Part shown: positions 32,628-43,696 of the stretch, piece by piece
Layout of the letters: each line of letters starts with the position of its first letter
Numbering within the stretch: position 1 is the first letter of the stretch
From: Streptomyces bungoensis
GTDB taxonomy: Bacteria; Actinomycetota; Actinomycetes; Streptomycetales; Streptomycetaceae
DNA: 64,000 nucleotides
Reading direction: 5' to 3'
Assembly (NCBI RefSeq): GCF_001514215.1
Contig: NZ_KQ948852.1
Span: forward strand, 417,576 to 481,575
Position numbers and translations under genes: made by a program
The notes under the pieces: model-generated
Told to the model about the DNA's origin: nothing
The model's input: only the letters and a program-made list of their open reading frames with translations
Database searches by the model: none

Positions 32628-33569
32628 TCACAGCGGCATCGGGCCCTGCGGGATCAGGAACGGCCGTCGGGGGTCCTCGGGCACGGTGCGCCTGACGGCC
32701 AACGCGGGTCGCGGCTGCGGCAGGTGGGGCGCGAGGGCCGCGTAGACCTCGGTCGCGGAGGAAGGGCGGTCCTCGGGCCGTTTGGCGAGCAGGGCCGTGA
32801 GCAGGTTCTGCAAGTCAGCGGGCACGTCCACTCCGGAGTCGGCGACGAGCGGCGGGGGTGAGGCGAGATGGTGGGAGGACAGGAGCGCGGGCTGATGGGT
32901 GGGGAAGGGAGTCTCACCCGTGAGCATGTGGTGCAGCAGGCAGCCCACGGCATACAGGTCGCTGCGGCCGTCGAGCCGGTCCCGCCCCGCCAACAGCTCG
33001 GGTGAGGCGCAGAAGAGGTTGCCGATGCCCTCGCCGGTGGTCGTCAGCCGCGGGTCCGTGTCGCTGAGCAGCTTGACCAGTCCGAAGTCCAGGATCTTCA
33101 CGACGCCGTCGCGCCGGATCATGATGTTCTGCGTCTTCAGGTCCCGGTGGACGAGGTCGGCGGCATGGACCGCGGAGAGCCCCGCGCAGAGCTGGGCCGC
33201 GACGGCGACTGCGGAGGGCACGTCGAACCGCCCGTCCTCCTGCTGGTCGAAGAGGTACTCGAGAGTGGTGCCCTCGATCAGTTCCATCACCAGGCAGCAG
33301 GTGTCGTCCGTGAGCGAGGCGTCGAAGACCGTGGCGACGTTCGCATGGTCCAGGCGTGCGGCTGCCCGCGTCTCCCTGCCGAACCGGGTCAGGGCCGCGT
33401 CGCGGCTGCTCGCCACGGCCAGCAGCTCGGTGGCCACGGTCTTGACCGCGACGGGCCGGTCGAGGGGCAGGTCGCGCCCCTGCCACACCTGCCCCATCAC
33501 GCCATGGCCCAGGACCGACTCCAGCCGATAGCGGCCACCGAGCACCATTCCCGGCGCAAGACCCGGCAT
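32628..33569 (-). CDS. Soluble Ser/Thr protein kinase
   Basis: Predicted 313 aa. The kinase domain fills the protein: LGHGVMGQVW glycine loop, VAVKTV lysine, VHRDLKTQN, ILDFGLVKLL, and the C-lobe RPEDRPSS motif; a short Pro-rich tail follows with no membrane span. ATG 33569 is preceded by GGAGG at 9 bases. A longer reading from 33677 would run through shared element copy F, which lies 48 bases upstream of the chosen start, so the short form is favoured. The gene is divergent from the N6 methylase gene at 33712; the motif between them is nearly palindromic and could act on both. Catalytic residues appear intact. Confidence 0.85.
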   Translation of the reverse strand: MPGLAPGMVLGGRYRLESVLGHGVMGQVWQGRDLPLDRPVAVKTVATELLAVASSRDAALTRFGRETRAAARLDHANVATVFDASLTDDTCCLVMELIEGTTLEYLFDQQEDGRFDVPSAVAVAAQLCAGLSAVHAADLVHRDLKTQNIMIRRDGVVKILDFGLVKLLSDTDPRLTTTGEGIGNLFCASPELLAGRDRLDGRSDLYAVGCLLHHMLTGETPFPTHQPALLSSHHLASPPPLVADSGVDVPADLQNLLTALLAKRPEDRPSSATEVYAALAPHLPQPRPALAVRRTVPEDPRRPFLIPQGPMPL

Positions 33570-33617
33570 CTTCCCCGACCTCCACATCTCCCACACATCA
33601 TCGTGGAACGTAAGCTC

Positions 33618-33632
33618 TGTGAACAGAGTCAA
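33618..33632 (-). promoter_or_regulatory. Shared element copy F (TTGACTCTGTTCACA) in the kinase/methylase divergent region
   Basis: On the minus strand it reads TTGACTCTGTTCACA and continues GAG, giving the near-perfect dyad CTCTGT-TC-ACAGAG. It is 48 bases before the kinase start and 79 from the methylase start. The 15-mer is one base from copy B at 4502. Confidence 0.6.
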
Positions 33633-33711
33633 TGAGCGTAGTAGCCTTCTTGTCATCGGTTGCTGGGGAGCCGACACTCACCCAGCCACCAAGCACCTCG
33701 GAGACTGATCG

Positions 33712-35697
33712 ATGAGTACCCTCGACGTCGTACCCGTCAGCCTGGCCGAGATCGCCCGGATCGCCGGCGTCGGGCGAGCCGCCGTGAGCAACTGGCGCCG
33801 ACGCCACGACTCCTTCCCCACCCGGATCGGGGGCACCGACGTCAGCCCGCAGTTCTCGCTGGCCGAAGTCGAACAGTGGCTGCGGAACAATGGCAAGCTC
33901 AGGAACATCGGCGGCAAGGAACTCCTCTGGCCGCGGTTCGAGTTGCTAGGCAGCCGTAACGAGTCTGGGCTGGCCGTGGCCGAGGCCGCCCGCCGGATGC
34001 GGTCCTCCAGGGCGCGGATCTCCCATCCCGAGCTCTCTGCGCAAGCTCGTGAGCTGGTGACCGAGGCGGCGAAGCTGGGGCGGGCGGAGGGGCCGCGCGA
34101 CACCTTCGAGTTCCTGCTGCAACGGTGGCTGGAAACCCATGTCCGGCAGCTCAGCACCACGCCACCACCCCTCGCCGCGCTGATGACCCGGATCGCCCTG
34201 ACCGTCCGTCTCGGTCCGCAAGACGATGGACTGACCTTGCTCGACCCGGCGTGCGGCACGGGACACCTGGCGGCAGCGGCCGCGCAGGAGTACGAGGGCC
34301 CACGTTTCGAGCTGCTCGCGTGCGAGCGTGATCCGGCGCTGGCCGCGCTGGCCTCAGCCCGGCTCGAATTCGTCGCGGACGACCGTCACATCCGTACGCG
34401 GATCGTCACGGCCGATGCGCTGCGGGAAGACCCCTTCACCGGAGCCAAGGCCGACGTCGCACTGTGCAACCCGCCGTTCAACGAACGGGACTGGGGATAC
34501 GAGGAACTCGCCACCGACCAGCGCTGGACCCATGGGCTGCCGCCGCGGACCGAGCCCGAACTGGCCTGGGTGCAGCACCTCCTCTCCCACCTCAAGCCCG
34601 GCGGAGTCGCCGTGGTGGTCCTCCCACCCGCGGTCGCGTCACGCAAGGCGGGCCGGCGCATTCGCGGCTCGCTGCTGCGCACCGGAGTGCTTCGAGCGGT
34701 GGTGTCCCTGCCTCCGGGCAGTGCCCAACCACACAGCGTGTCGCTGCAGTTGTGGATCCTGCGAGCAGCGGCGGACGGCCCTGCCGCCCCTCCTCCGAGC
34801 CAGGACGCCCTCCTGGTGGACGCCACCGGCTTCGCACGACCGGGAACGCGCGAGCCCAGCCCCGACTGGGACACTCTCGGTTCCTTCGTCCTCACCGCGC
34901 TGGCAGCCCTCGACCATCCCGACAAGGAGCCACCTGAGAGCGCCGTGCGCGTTCCCTTGCTCGACCTCCTGGACGACGAGGTGGACGTAACCCCGGGACG
35001 CTACACCGCTTCGGCGTCCGAACCATCGCCGAAAGAACTGGCCAAGAAGTGGAGCGAGTTCGGATCGTTGCTGACCGATCTGGCCGATCAGGCACAGCAT
35101 CTGTCCGTACTCGACGTCGAGACCGGCACCCAGCAGACCACGACGACGGTGGGAGACCTGGTCAAGGCGGGCGCGCTGACGCTGCGCGCCGGTCAGCAGC
35201 CCGCGGAGAAGACGGCACCTGTCAGCGGGAACGCCGTCCCGCTCCTCACCGTCGCCGACCTGCTGCTCGACGGTGCGCCCAGCGGGCTGCTGGTCACCGG
35301 CTCGGGCCATGCCGTCGCCGAGGAGGGCGACGTGGTGGTCGCCGGAGTGATCCGGGCTTTCCGGGCTTGGGTTCATGAAGGGCCACCGGTGGCCCTGGGC
35401 CCTCAGCTCTACGCCTTGCGCGTGGATCCCGAGAAGCTGGACGCCCACTTCCTAGCCGGATGTCTGCGTGCACCGGCCAACGGACGCCAGGCAGGCACGC
35501 ACGCCTCCAGTTCGTCCCGGGTCGACATCAGACGTCTCCAGGTGCTACAGCTCCCCTTGGAAAGACAGGCGGTCTACGCCGAGACGTTTCGCCGCATCAG
35601 GGCCTTCGAAGCGCTCGTCGCCAGGGCCGAGAACGCGGGTAGCGGGTTGGTCAGCGACATGAGCGATCGCCTTGCCGCAGGTGGGCTGACCACCTGA
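33712..35697 (+). CDS. N6-adenine DNA methylase with N-terminal HTH and HsdS-like C-terminus
   Basis: Predicted 661 aa; ATG 33712 has GGAG 8 bases upstream. Residues 1-60 form a helix-turn-helix (LAEIARIAGVGRAAVSNWRR). The methylase core has motif I LLDPACGTGHLAA near 177 and motif IV NPPF near 253, both canonical. The last 200 residues look like a half HsdS specificity subunit, ending in the helical DIRRLQVLQLPLERQ stretch. So M and S functions are fused in one chain, and no restriction subunit is adjacent. It may protect DNA, mark self for the neighbouring DrmD-like system, or regulate genes by methylation. It is divergent from a Ser/Thr kinase. Related fusions are widespread in Streptomyces but poorly studied. 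Confidence 0.85.
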   Translation: MSTLDVVPVSLAEIARIAGVGRAAVSNWRRRHDSFPTRIGGTDVSPQFSLAEVEQWLRNNGKLRNIGGKELLWPRFELLGSRNESGLAVAEAARRMRSSRARISHPELSAQARELVTEAAKLGRAEGPRDTFEFLLQRWLETHVRQLSTTPPPLAALMTRIALTVRLGPQDDGLTLLDPACGTGHLAAAAAQEYEGPRFELLACERDPALAALASARLEFVADDRHIRTRIVTADALREDPFTGAKADVALCNPPFNERDWGYEELATDQRWTHGLPPRTEPELAWVQHLLSHLKPGGVAVVVLPPAVASRKAGRRIRGSLLRTGVLRAVVSLPPGSAQPHSVSLQLWILRAAADGPAAPPPSQDALLVDATGFARPGTREPSPDWDTLGSFVLTALAALDHPDKEPPESAVRVPLLDLLDDEVDVTPGRYTASASEPSPKELAKKWSEFGSLLTDLADQAQHLSVLDVETGTQQTTTTVGDLVKAGALTLRAGQQPAEKTAPVSGNAVPLLTVADLLLDGAPSGLLVTGSGHAVAEEGDVVVAGVIRAFRAWVHEGPPVALGPQLYALRVDPEKLDAHFLAGCLRAPANGRQAGTHASSSSRVDIRRLQVLQLPLERQAVYAETFRRIRAFEALVARAENAGSGLVSDMSDRLAAGGLTT

Positions 35698-35863
35698 CTC
35701 TCGCCTCCCGGTCGACCGGGCCAGCGGACCCCACTGCGAACCCGCCGAGGCCCCGTGACCTGCTCGGACTTCGCACCTGGGCCGTGCGGCGTACCGTGTG
35801 AAGCGCAGTGCCCCGCGGTGGCCGTCACCGCGCCCGCGTCGTCCCGAGACAGGAGCGCCCTCC

Positions 35864-37081
35864 ATGAGACGTCTTCGCCGGCCCGGAGCGGGCCGTTCGG
35901 CGGCCCTGCGTGCAGGTGTCCCGCTGGTCAGCGTGCTGCTGGCCGCGGCCGTCTGCGGCGAACCCACCGCACAGGCGCAGGCCGTGCATCCGGTGGCCGG
36001 TGCGGTGTCCGCCCCGGCGGCCGCGGCCACCTCCTGCGCCGATCGCGTGTACAACGGCATGACCCAGGCACAGCGGATAGGGCAGCTGTTCATGGGCGGG
36101 GTACCCGCGACCGGCGCCAGTGCGGCCGATCTGCGCACGCTCCGTGACCAGCACGTCGGCTCGGTCATGCTGACCGGGCGCAGCAGCGCCGGCACCACGG
36201 CCACGCGCCGGGTGGTGGACGGCATCCGCGGTCAGGCGGACACGGTGTCCGGCAAGCGGGTGGGTCTCCTGGTCTCCACCGACCAGGAGGGCGGCCAGGT
36301 GCAGGTGCTGAACGGCCCCGGCTTCTCGACCATGCCGAACGCGCTGACCCAGGGCGGCTGGTCCACGTCCACCCTGCGCAGCCGGGCAGCGGGCTGGGCG
36401 GGCCAGCTCAAGTCGGCCGGCGTGGACCTCAACCTGGCCCCCGTCGCGGACGTGGTGCCGGCGAGCCTCGGCACGCGCAACCAGCCCATAGGGCGCTACT
36501 ACCGCGAGTACGGCCACACGCCCGACGTCGTCGCCTCGCACAGCGGGGCGTTCGCGGCCGGGTTCAAGCAGGCCCGCGTGATGACCACGCTCAAGCACTT
36601 CCCGGGGCTGGGCCGGGTGACCGGCAACACCGACACCACCGCGAACGTCGTCGACTCGGTGACGACGACCACCAGCTCCTACCTCACGCCGTTCAGGTCC
36701 GGGATCCAGGCCGGGTCACCGTTCGTGATGATCTCCTCGGCCACCTACAGCAAGATCGACGCCCGTCACATCGCGGCGTTCTCGCCCACGGTGATCCGCA
36801 AGCTGCTGCGCACCCAGCTCGGCTTCAAGGGCGTGGTCATCTCGGACGACCTCGGACAGGCCGTCGCCGTCCGGGCCTACACGCCGGCCCAGCGCGCGGT
36901 CGGCTTCCTGTCGGCGGGCGGCGACCTGGTCCTCACCGTGAAGACCTCCATCGTGCCCGCGATGACCCAGGCGGTCGGCTCGCGGATGCGGACGGACGCC
37001 GCGTTCCGCGCCGGCGTCGCCGACAGCGTCCACCGCGTCCTCGCCGCGAAGGCGAGCGCCGGGCTGCTGAGCTGCGGCTGA
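35864..37081 (+). CDS. Secreted glycoside hydrolase family 3 (NagZ-like beta-N-acetylhexosaminidase)
   Basis: Predicted 405 aa; ATG 35864 follows AGGAG. A signal peptide is clear (MRRLRRPG, then a hydrophobic ALRAGVPLVSVLLAAAVCG and Ala-rich cleavage zone). GH3 landmarks are STDQEGGQVQ, LAPVADVVP, KHFPGLG (family KHFPGHG, His replaced by Leu) and the nucleophile region VVISDDLGQ. Unlike classical secreted GH3 enzymes of plants it is short, one domain, as in NagZ-type enzymes that release N-acetylglucosamine from muropeptides or chitin fragments. It stands alone between the methylase gene and a strong hairpin; it probably recycles cell wall outside the cell. Confidence 0.88.
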   Translation: MRRLRRPGAGRSAALRAGVPLVSVLLAAAVCGEPTAQAQAVHPVAGAVSAPAAAATSCADRVYNGMTQAQRIGQLFMGGVPATGASAADLRTLRDQHVGSVMLTGRSSAGTTATRRVVDGIRGQADTVSGKRVGLLVSTDQEGGQVQVLNGPGFSTMPNALTQGGWSTSTLRSRAAGWAGQLKSAGVDLNLAPVADVVPASLGTRNQPIGRYYREYGHTPDVVASHSGAFAAGFKQARVMTTLKHFPGLGRVTGNTDTTANVVDSVTTTTSSYLTPFRSGIQAGSPFVMISSATYSKIDARHIAAFSPTVIRKLLRTQLGFKGVVISDDLGQAVAVRAYTPAQRAVGFLSAGGDLVLTVKTSIVPAMTQAVGSRMRTDAAFRAGVADSVHRVLAAKASAGLLSCG

Positions 37082-37096
37082 GCAGCCGGACAGCGC

Positions 37097-37121
37097 GCCG
37101 GCCGGGACATCACCGGCCGGC
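37097..37121. terminator. Hairpin terminator after the GH3 gene
   Basis: Perfect stem GCCGGCCGG / CCGGCCGGC around a 7-base loop, 16 bases after the GH3 stop codon. It separates the GH3 gene from the antibiotic cluster. Confidence 0.7.
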
Positions 37122-37345
37122 CTGAGCAGTCGTCCTGGCGGGGCCGCCGCGTCGCTCTACCCCGCGCGCGTCCGCCGTGCCACCTCGGGTTCGCGGCGGG
37201 CGTCGCCGAGATGCCGGTGCAGCCGCGCGCGTCCGGCGCGCGGACGACGGTCGTCGTCCACCTGCTGCCGGCCCTCCCCGGCGCCCGGCCGGCCGGGCGC
37301 TTCGCCGGTCGGCGTGCGCGGGGCGGTGTGGCCGTTGCCGGGGCC

Positions 37346-37807
37346 CTACCGCCGCGCCTCGGTCCCGAGTTGCGCCAGGCGGGTCAGGGCGGGCAGGGCC
37401 GCGGCGATCGCCTGGCGTTCCGCGGGCGTCAGCTGGGCGATCAGCGGGATCAGGTGACGGCCCCGGTCCTCGTGCCGGGCCTGGCCGATCCTGCGGCCGC
37501 TCTCGGTGAGGCGGATGAGGGCGGCGCGTCCGTCCGCCGGGTCGGGGCGGCGTTCCACGAGACCGTCGCGCTCCAGCCGGGTGACCAGCTGGGTCAGCCC
37601 CGGCTGGCTGATCTGCTCGGTTCTGGCCAGTTCGGTCAGCCGTTTCGGACCGCTGGAGGCCAGCGTGTCCAGCACGGACAGTGTCGTGAAGGACAGCTTC
37701 TGCACCGCGGGAAGCCGGATGTAGTAGCGGTTGAAGTTCTCGATCGCCCTGGTGAGGTCACCGACGTCCAAGTCGGTGTCCGTGTCGGCACGCTGAGTAG
37801 AAGTCAC
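37346..37807 (-). CDS. penR: MarR-family regulator of the pentalenolactone cluster
   Basis: Predicted 153 aa from GTG 37807. It has the MarR winged-helix pattern: LTELARTEQISQPGLTQLVTRLERDGLVERRPDPADGRA in pieces, with the D-x-R wing motif. It is divergent from gap1 at the edge of the pentalenolactone genes, the position of the MarR repressors PenR and PntR described for producers of this antibiotic, which release DNA on binding pentalenolactone or precursors. Upstream ATG codons (to 37900) would place CTTATATAAG, a perfect 10-bp palindrome likely to be its own operator, inside the coding region, so the shorter form is favoured even though its ribosome binding site is weak. Confidence 0.85.
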   Translation of the reverse strand: MTSTQRADTDTDLDVGDLTRAIENFNRYYIRLPAVQKLSFTTLSVLDTLASSGPKRLTELARTEQISQPGLTQLVTRLERDGLVERRPDPADGRAALIRLTESGRRIGQARHEDRGRHLIPLIAQLTPAERQAIAAALPALTRLAQLGTEARR

Positions 37808-37824
37808 GCTGGAAATGTATCGCA

Positions 37825-37837
37825 GACTTATATAAGC
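37825..37837. promoter_or_regulatory. Palindromic putative PenR operator (GACTTATATAAGC)
   Basis: CTTATATAAG at 37827-37836 is a perfect 10-bp palindrome in otherwise GC-rich DNA, 20 bases upstream of penR. A related sequence GACTTGTAGAGC at 37915-37926 lies 20 bases before gap1. Together they could let one MarR dimer family control both divergent promoters. Confidence 0.5.
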
Positions 37838-37931
37838 TCCTGATCGATCGCGTGCCGGCGCCTCATCCGGGCGCACGGTTTGCATTGCACCTCGGCGCAA
37901 CGGTGCGTCATATGGACTTGTAGAGCGCTAG

Positions 37932-38951
<1,020 letters not shown>

Positions 38952-39016
38952 TGGCTCGGTAGTCTCCCGCCGATCCGGCGTCTGCCCCACCCGCACGTCA
39001 GCAGCGGTCGTCCGTC

Positions 39017-39038
39017 GAAGCGGCGGCCGCCGCTTCGG
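39017..39038. terminator. Perfect 22-bp palindrome after gap1
   Basis: Two 11-base arms, CGAAGCGGCGG and its complement, meet with no loop bases, 65 bases after the gap1 stop and 102 before penM. It can form a strong hairpin and may uncouple resistance gene expression from the biosynthetic genes. Confidence 0.5.
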
Positions 39039-39140
39039 CGCGCCCGTGCACCGGCGCGCAGCGCACCCGGCGTCACCGATGCCGTCGGCGTGCCCGGATG
39101 TCCGACGAATCCCCTGCGCGACGCCACGAGGACTGACCAC

Positions 39141-41256
<2,116 letters not shown>

Positions 41257-41322
41257 CCTCGTGACCTCGTCACCCCCGCACCCGCCCCAACCGTCCCCCA
41301 CGAACGCCCGGGTAGGCAGCTC

Positions 41323-42777
41323 ATGACGAAACGCGAGGGCCTCCCCCCTCTGCAGCGGCCCCACGCGACACCGGAGCCCTCGGCCGGCACGAAACCGGCC
41401 GCCGCCGGGCTCAGCGGCCTCGCTCTCGTGGTGGTGCTCACCGGATACGCCCTGTCCATCGTGGACGCCTCCATCGTCAACGTGGCACTGACCCCGATCA
41501 GTGACGACCTCCACGGCGGCGCCGCCGCACTGGAACTGGTGGTGTCCGGCTACGGCCTGACCTACGCCCTCGGCCTGGTGCTGGGCGGGCGGCTGGGCGA
41601 CGCCTTCGGCAGACGGCGCCTGTACGCCTACGGGCTCGCGGCGTTCACCGTCACCTCGGCGCTGTGCGGACTCGCCCCGACCATCGAGTTCCTCGTCGCG
41701 GCCCGGCTGCTGCAGGGCGCCGGCGCGGCCATGCTCGTACCGCAGGTGCTGGCGACGATCCAGGCGGCCACCGAGGGCCAGGCGCGCGCCCGCGCGATCG
41801 GCATGTACGGCGCGACCGCGGCCCTCGGCATGGTCACCGGGCAGATCCTGGGCGGGCTGCTGGTCTCGCTGGACGTCGCCGGGATGGGCTGGCGGTCGGT
41901 CTTCGCGATCAACGTGCCGATCGGAGTGGCCGCGCTGCTGGCCGTCCGGCGCGTCCCCGCGACCAGGGCCGACGCGAAGCCGGGCTTCGACCCGGTGGGC
42001 ACCGTGCTGTTCGGTCTGACCGTGGTCTGTGTCCTGGCCGTGGTCGTGGCGGGCCCGGACCTGGGCTGGCCGCTGTGGCTGTGGGCGCTGCTCGTGGTGG
42101 CCGCGGTGGGGGCGGTGGCGCTGGTGCGGGCCGAACGCGGGCTGGAGGCGCGGGGCGGCTCACCGCTGCTGTCCCCGACGGTGCTGTCCCATCAGGGGAT
42201 GCGCAGAGGGCTGGCCGCGATGGTGCCGTTCTCGGCCGGCTTCGGCGCCTTCCTGTTCGTCTACGCGCTGGTCGCGCAGGGTCACTTCGGCTTCGACGGG
42301 CTCGCCTCCGGCGCCGTGCTGACGCCGTTCGCCGCGGCGTTCTTCGCGGTGACGCTGTTCACCCCGAAGATCGCGGCGGCCCTGGGCGGCCGGATCGTCA
42401 CCCTGGGAGCCCTCGTCCAGGGCGCGGGCGTGCTGCTGCTGGCGCTGGTGATCCGGCTGGGCTGGCCGCACCCCTCCCTGGCGCTCGTGCTCGTGGGGAT
42501 CGGCCTCTTCGGCGTGGGCGCGGCACTGACCGGCCCGACGCTGTTCCGGATGATCCTCGCCGACGTGCCCCCCGCGCAGGCCGGCATGGGCAGCGGTGTG
42601 CTGGTGACCAGCCAGCAGATGGCGACCGCGCTGGGCGCGACCGTCGGCGGGACCCTCTACGTCTCCGTGTCCGGCTGGCTGTCGACGGTGTCGGCGGCCG
42701 TGCTCGTCCTCGCCCTGCTGGGGTGCTTCACGGTGACCGTTCTCGTGATCAGCCTGAAACTCCCCGACCCCCGCTGA
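41323..42777 (+). CDS. penG: MFS (DHA2, 14-span) drug exporter, probable pentalenolactone efflux
   Basis: Predicted 484 aa with about 14 hydrophobic spans. The first span ends in VDASIVNVAL, the typical DHA2 motif D1, and GGRLGDAFGRRR is the MFS cytoplasmic loop motif A. Homologues lie at the same place in all known pentalenolactone-family clusters and are assumed to export the product, adding to GAPDH-based resistance. Start ATG 41323 is supported by GGTAGG upstream. Substrate specificity is inferred from position. Confidence 0.88.
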   Translation: MTKREGLPPLQRPHATPEPSAGTKPAAAGLSGLALVVVLTGYALSIVDASIVNVALTPISDDLHGGAAALELVVSGYGLTYALGLVLGGRLGDAFGRRRLYAYGLAAFTVTSALCGLAPTIEFLVAARLLQGAGAAMLVPQVLATIQAATEGQARARAIGMYGATAALGMVTGQILGGLLVSLDVAGMGWRSVFAINVPIGVAALLAVRRVPATRADAKPGFDPVGTVLFGLTVVCVLAVVVAGPDLGWPLWLWALLVVAAVGAVALVRAERGLEARGGSPLLSPTVLSHQGMRRGLAAMVPFSAGFGAFLFVYALVAQGHFGFDGLASGAVLTPFAAAFFAVTLFTPKIAAALGGRIVTLGALVQGAGVLLLALVIRLGWPHPSLALVLVGIGLFGVGAALTGPTLFRMILADVPPAQAGMGSGVLVTSQQMATALGATVGGTLYVSVSGWLSTVSAAVLVLALLGCFTVTVLVISLKLPDPR

Positions 42778-42868
42778 CACCCGCGTCCCGCGATCTGATT
42801 CCGACCTTCCCCGTGGCAACGGCGCGCGGCCCTCAGGCGTACCCGCGCGCAGAAGCGGAGACAGCGAA

Positions 42869-43696
42869 GTGCACTCAACGACACAGGCAGCCGTGGTGAC
42901 CGGCGCGGCCAGTGGCATCGGCCTCGCCCTCAGCGCCCGCTTCGCGCGGGCCGGCGCCGGCGTGGTCATGGCGGACGTCGACGGCGACGCGCTGCACCGC
43001 CGGGCCGCCGAACTCACCGCACAGGGCGCCCGGGTCACCGCGGTGACCGCCGACCTGACCGATCCGGACGCCGTCGGCCGGCTCGCGGACACGGCGTTCG
43101 ACGCGCTCGGCGACATCGACGTGGTGTGCAACAACGCCGGGGTCCTCGGCCCCGTGGGACAGCCCCTGTGGGAGGTGCCGCTGGAGCGGATGCGGCAGGT
43201 CTTCGAGGTGAACCACTGGGCGCACGTCCTGGTGGCCCGCGCCTTCGTCCCCCGGCTGCTGGAGCGCGGCCGGCCCGCGCATCTGATCCACACCGCCTCG
43301 ATGTCCGCCTTCGTCGTGGGCGCCGGCAGCGCCGCCTACGCCGCCTCCAAGCACGCCGACCTCGCGGTCGCCCGCAGTCTGCGCGCCGATCTGCGGGGCA
43401 CCGGCGTCCGGGTGTCGGTGCTGTGTCCCGGCCGGGTCGACACCCCCATGGTCGAGGGCCTGACGGCCCCGCGCGGCGCGGGCGGCGACACCACGGTGAG
43501 CGCCGAGGACGTCGCCGGACTCGTGTGGGACGCCCTCGGGTCCGACCGCTTCTACCTCTTCAGCAACGCCGACGCCCCGCGGCGGCTGCGCGATCAGTTC
43601 GACGACGTATGGCGTCATGTTCCCCTTCCGCCCCCTTCCCCCGAGGAGGAGCTGTGGCCCGCGCCGAAGGCGACGACCGTAGCGACGAAGCACTGA
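42869..43696 (+). CDS. penF: Short-chain dehydrogenase, 11-hydroxy-1-deoxypentalenic acid dehydrogenase
   Basis: Predicted 275 aa from GTG 42869 (GGAG upstream). NAD-binding TGAASGIG, NNAG, and the catalytic Ser-Tyr-Lys in TASMSAF and YAASK are all present. It oxidises the 11-beta-hydroxyl made by PenH to the 11-oxo compound, substrate of the Baeyer-Villiger enzyme. The penE start lies inside its last 43 bases, so the two are probably translationally linked and made in a fixed ratio. Confidence 0.9.
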   Translation: MHSTTQAAVVTGAASGIGLALSARFARAGAGVVMADVDGDALHRRAAELTAQGARVTAVTADLTDPDAVGRLADTAFDALGDIDVVCNNAGVLGPVGQPLWEVPLERMRQVFEVNHWAHVLVARAFVPRLLERGRPAHLIHTASMSAFVVGAGSAAYAASKHADLAVARSLRADLRGTGVRVSVLCPGRVDTPMVEGLTAPRGAGGDTTVSAEDVAGLVWDALGSDRFYLFSNADAPRRLRDQFDDVWRHVPLPPPSPEEELWPAPKATTVATKH

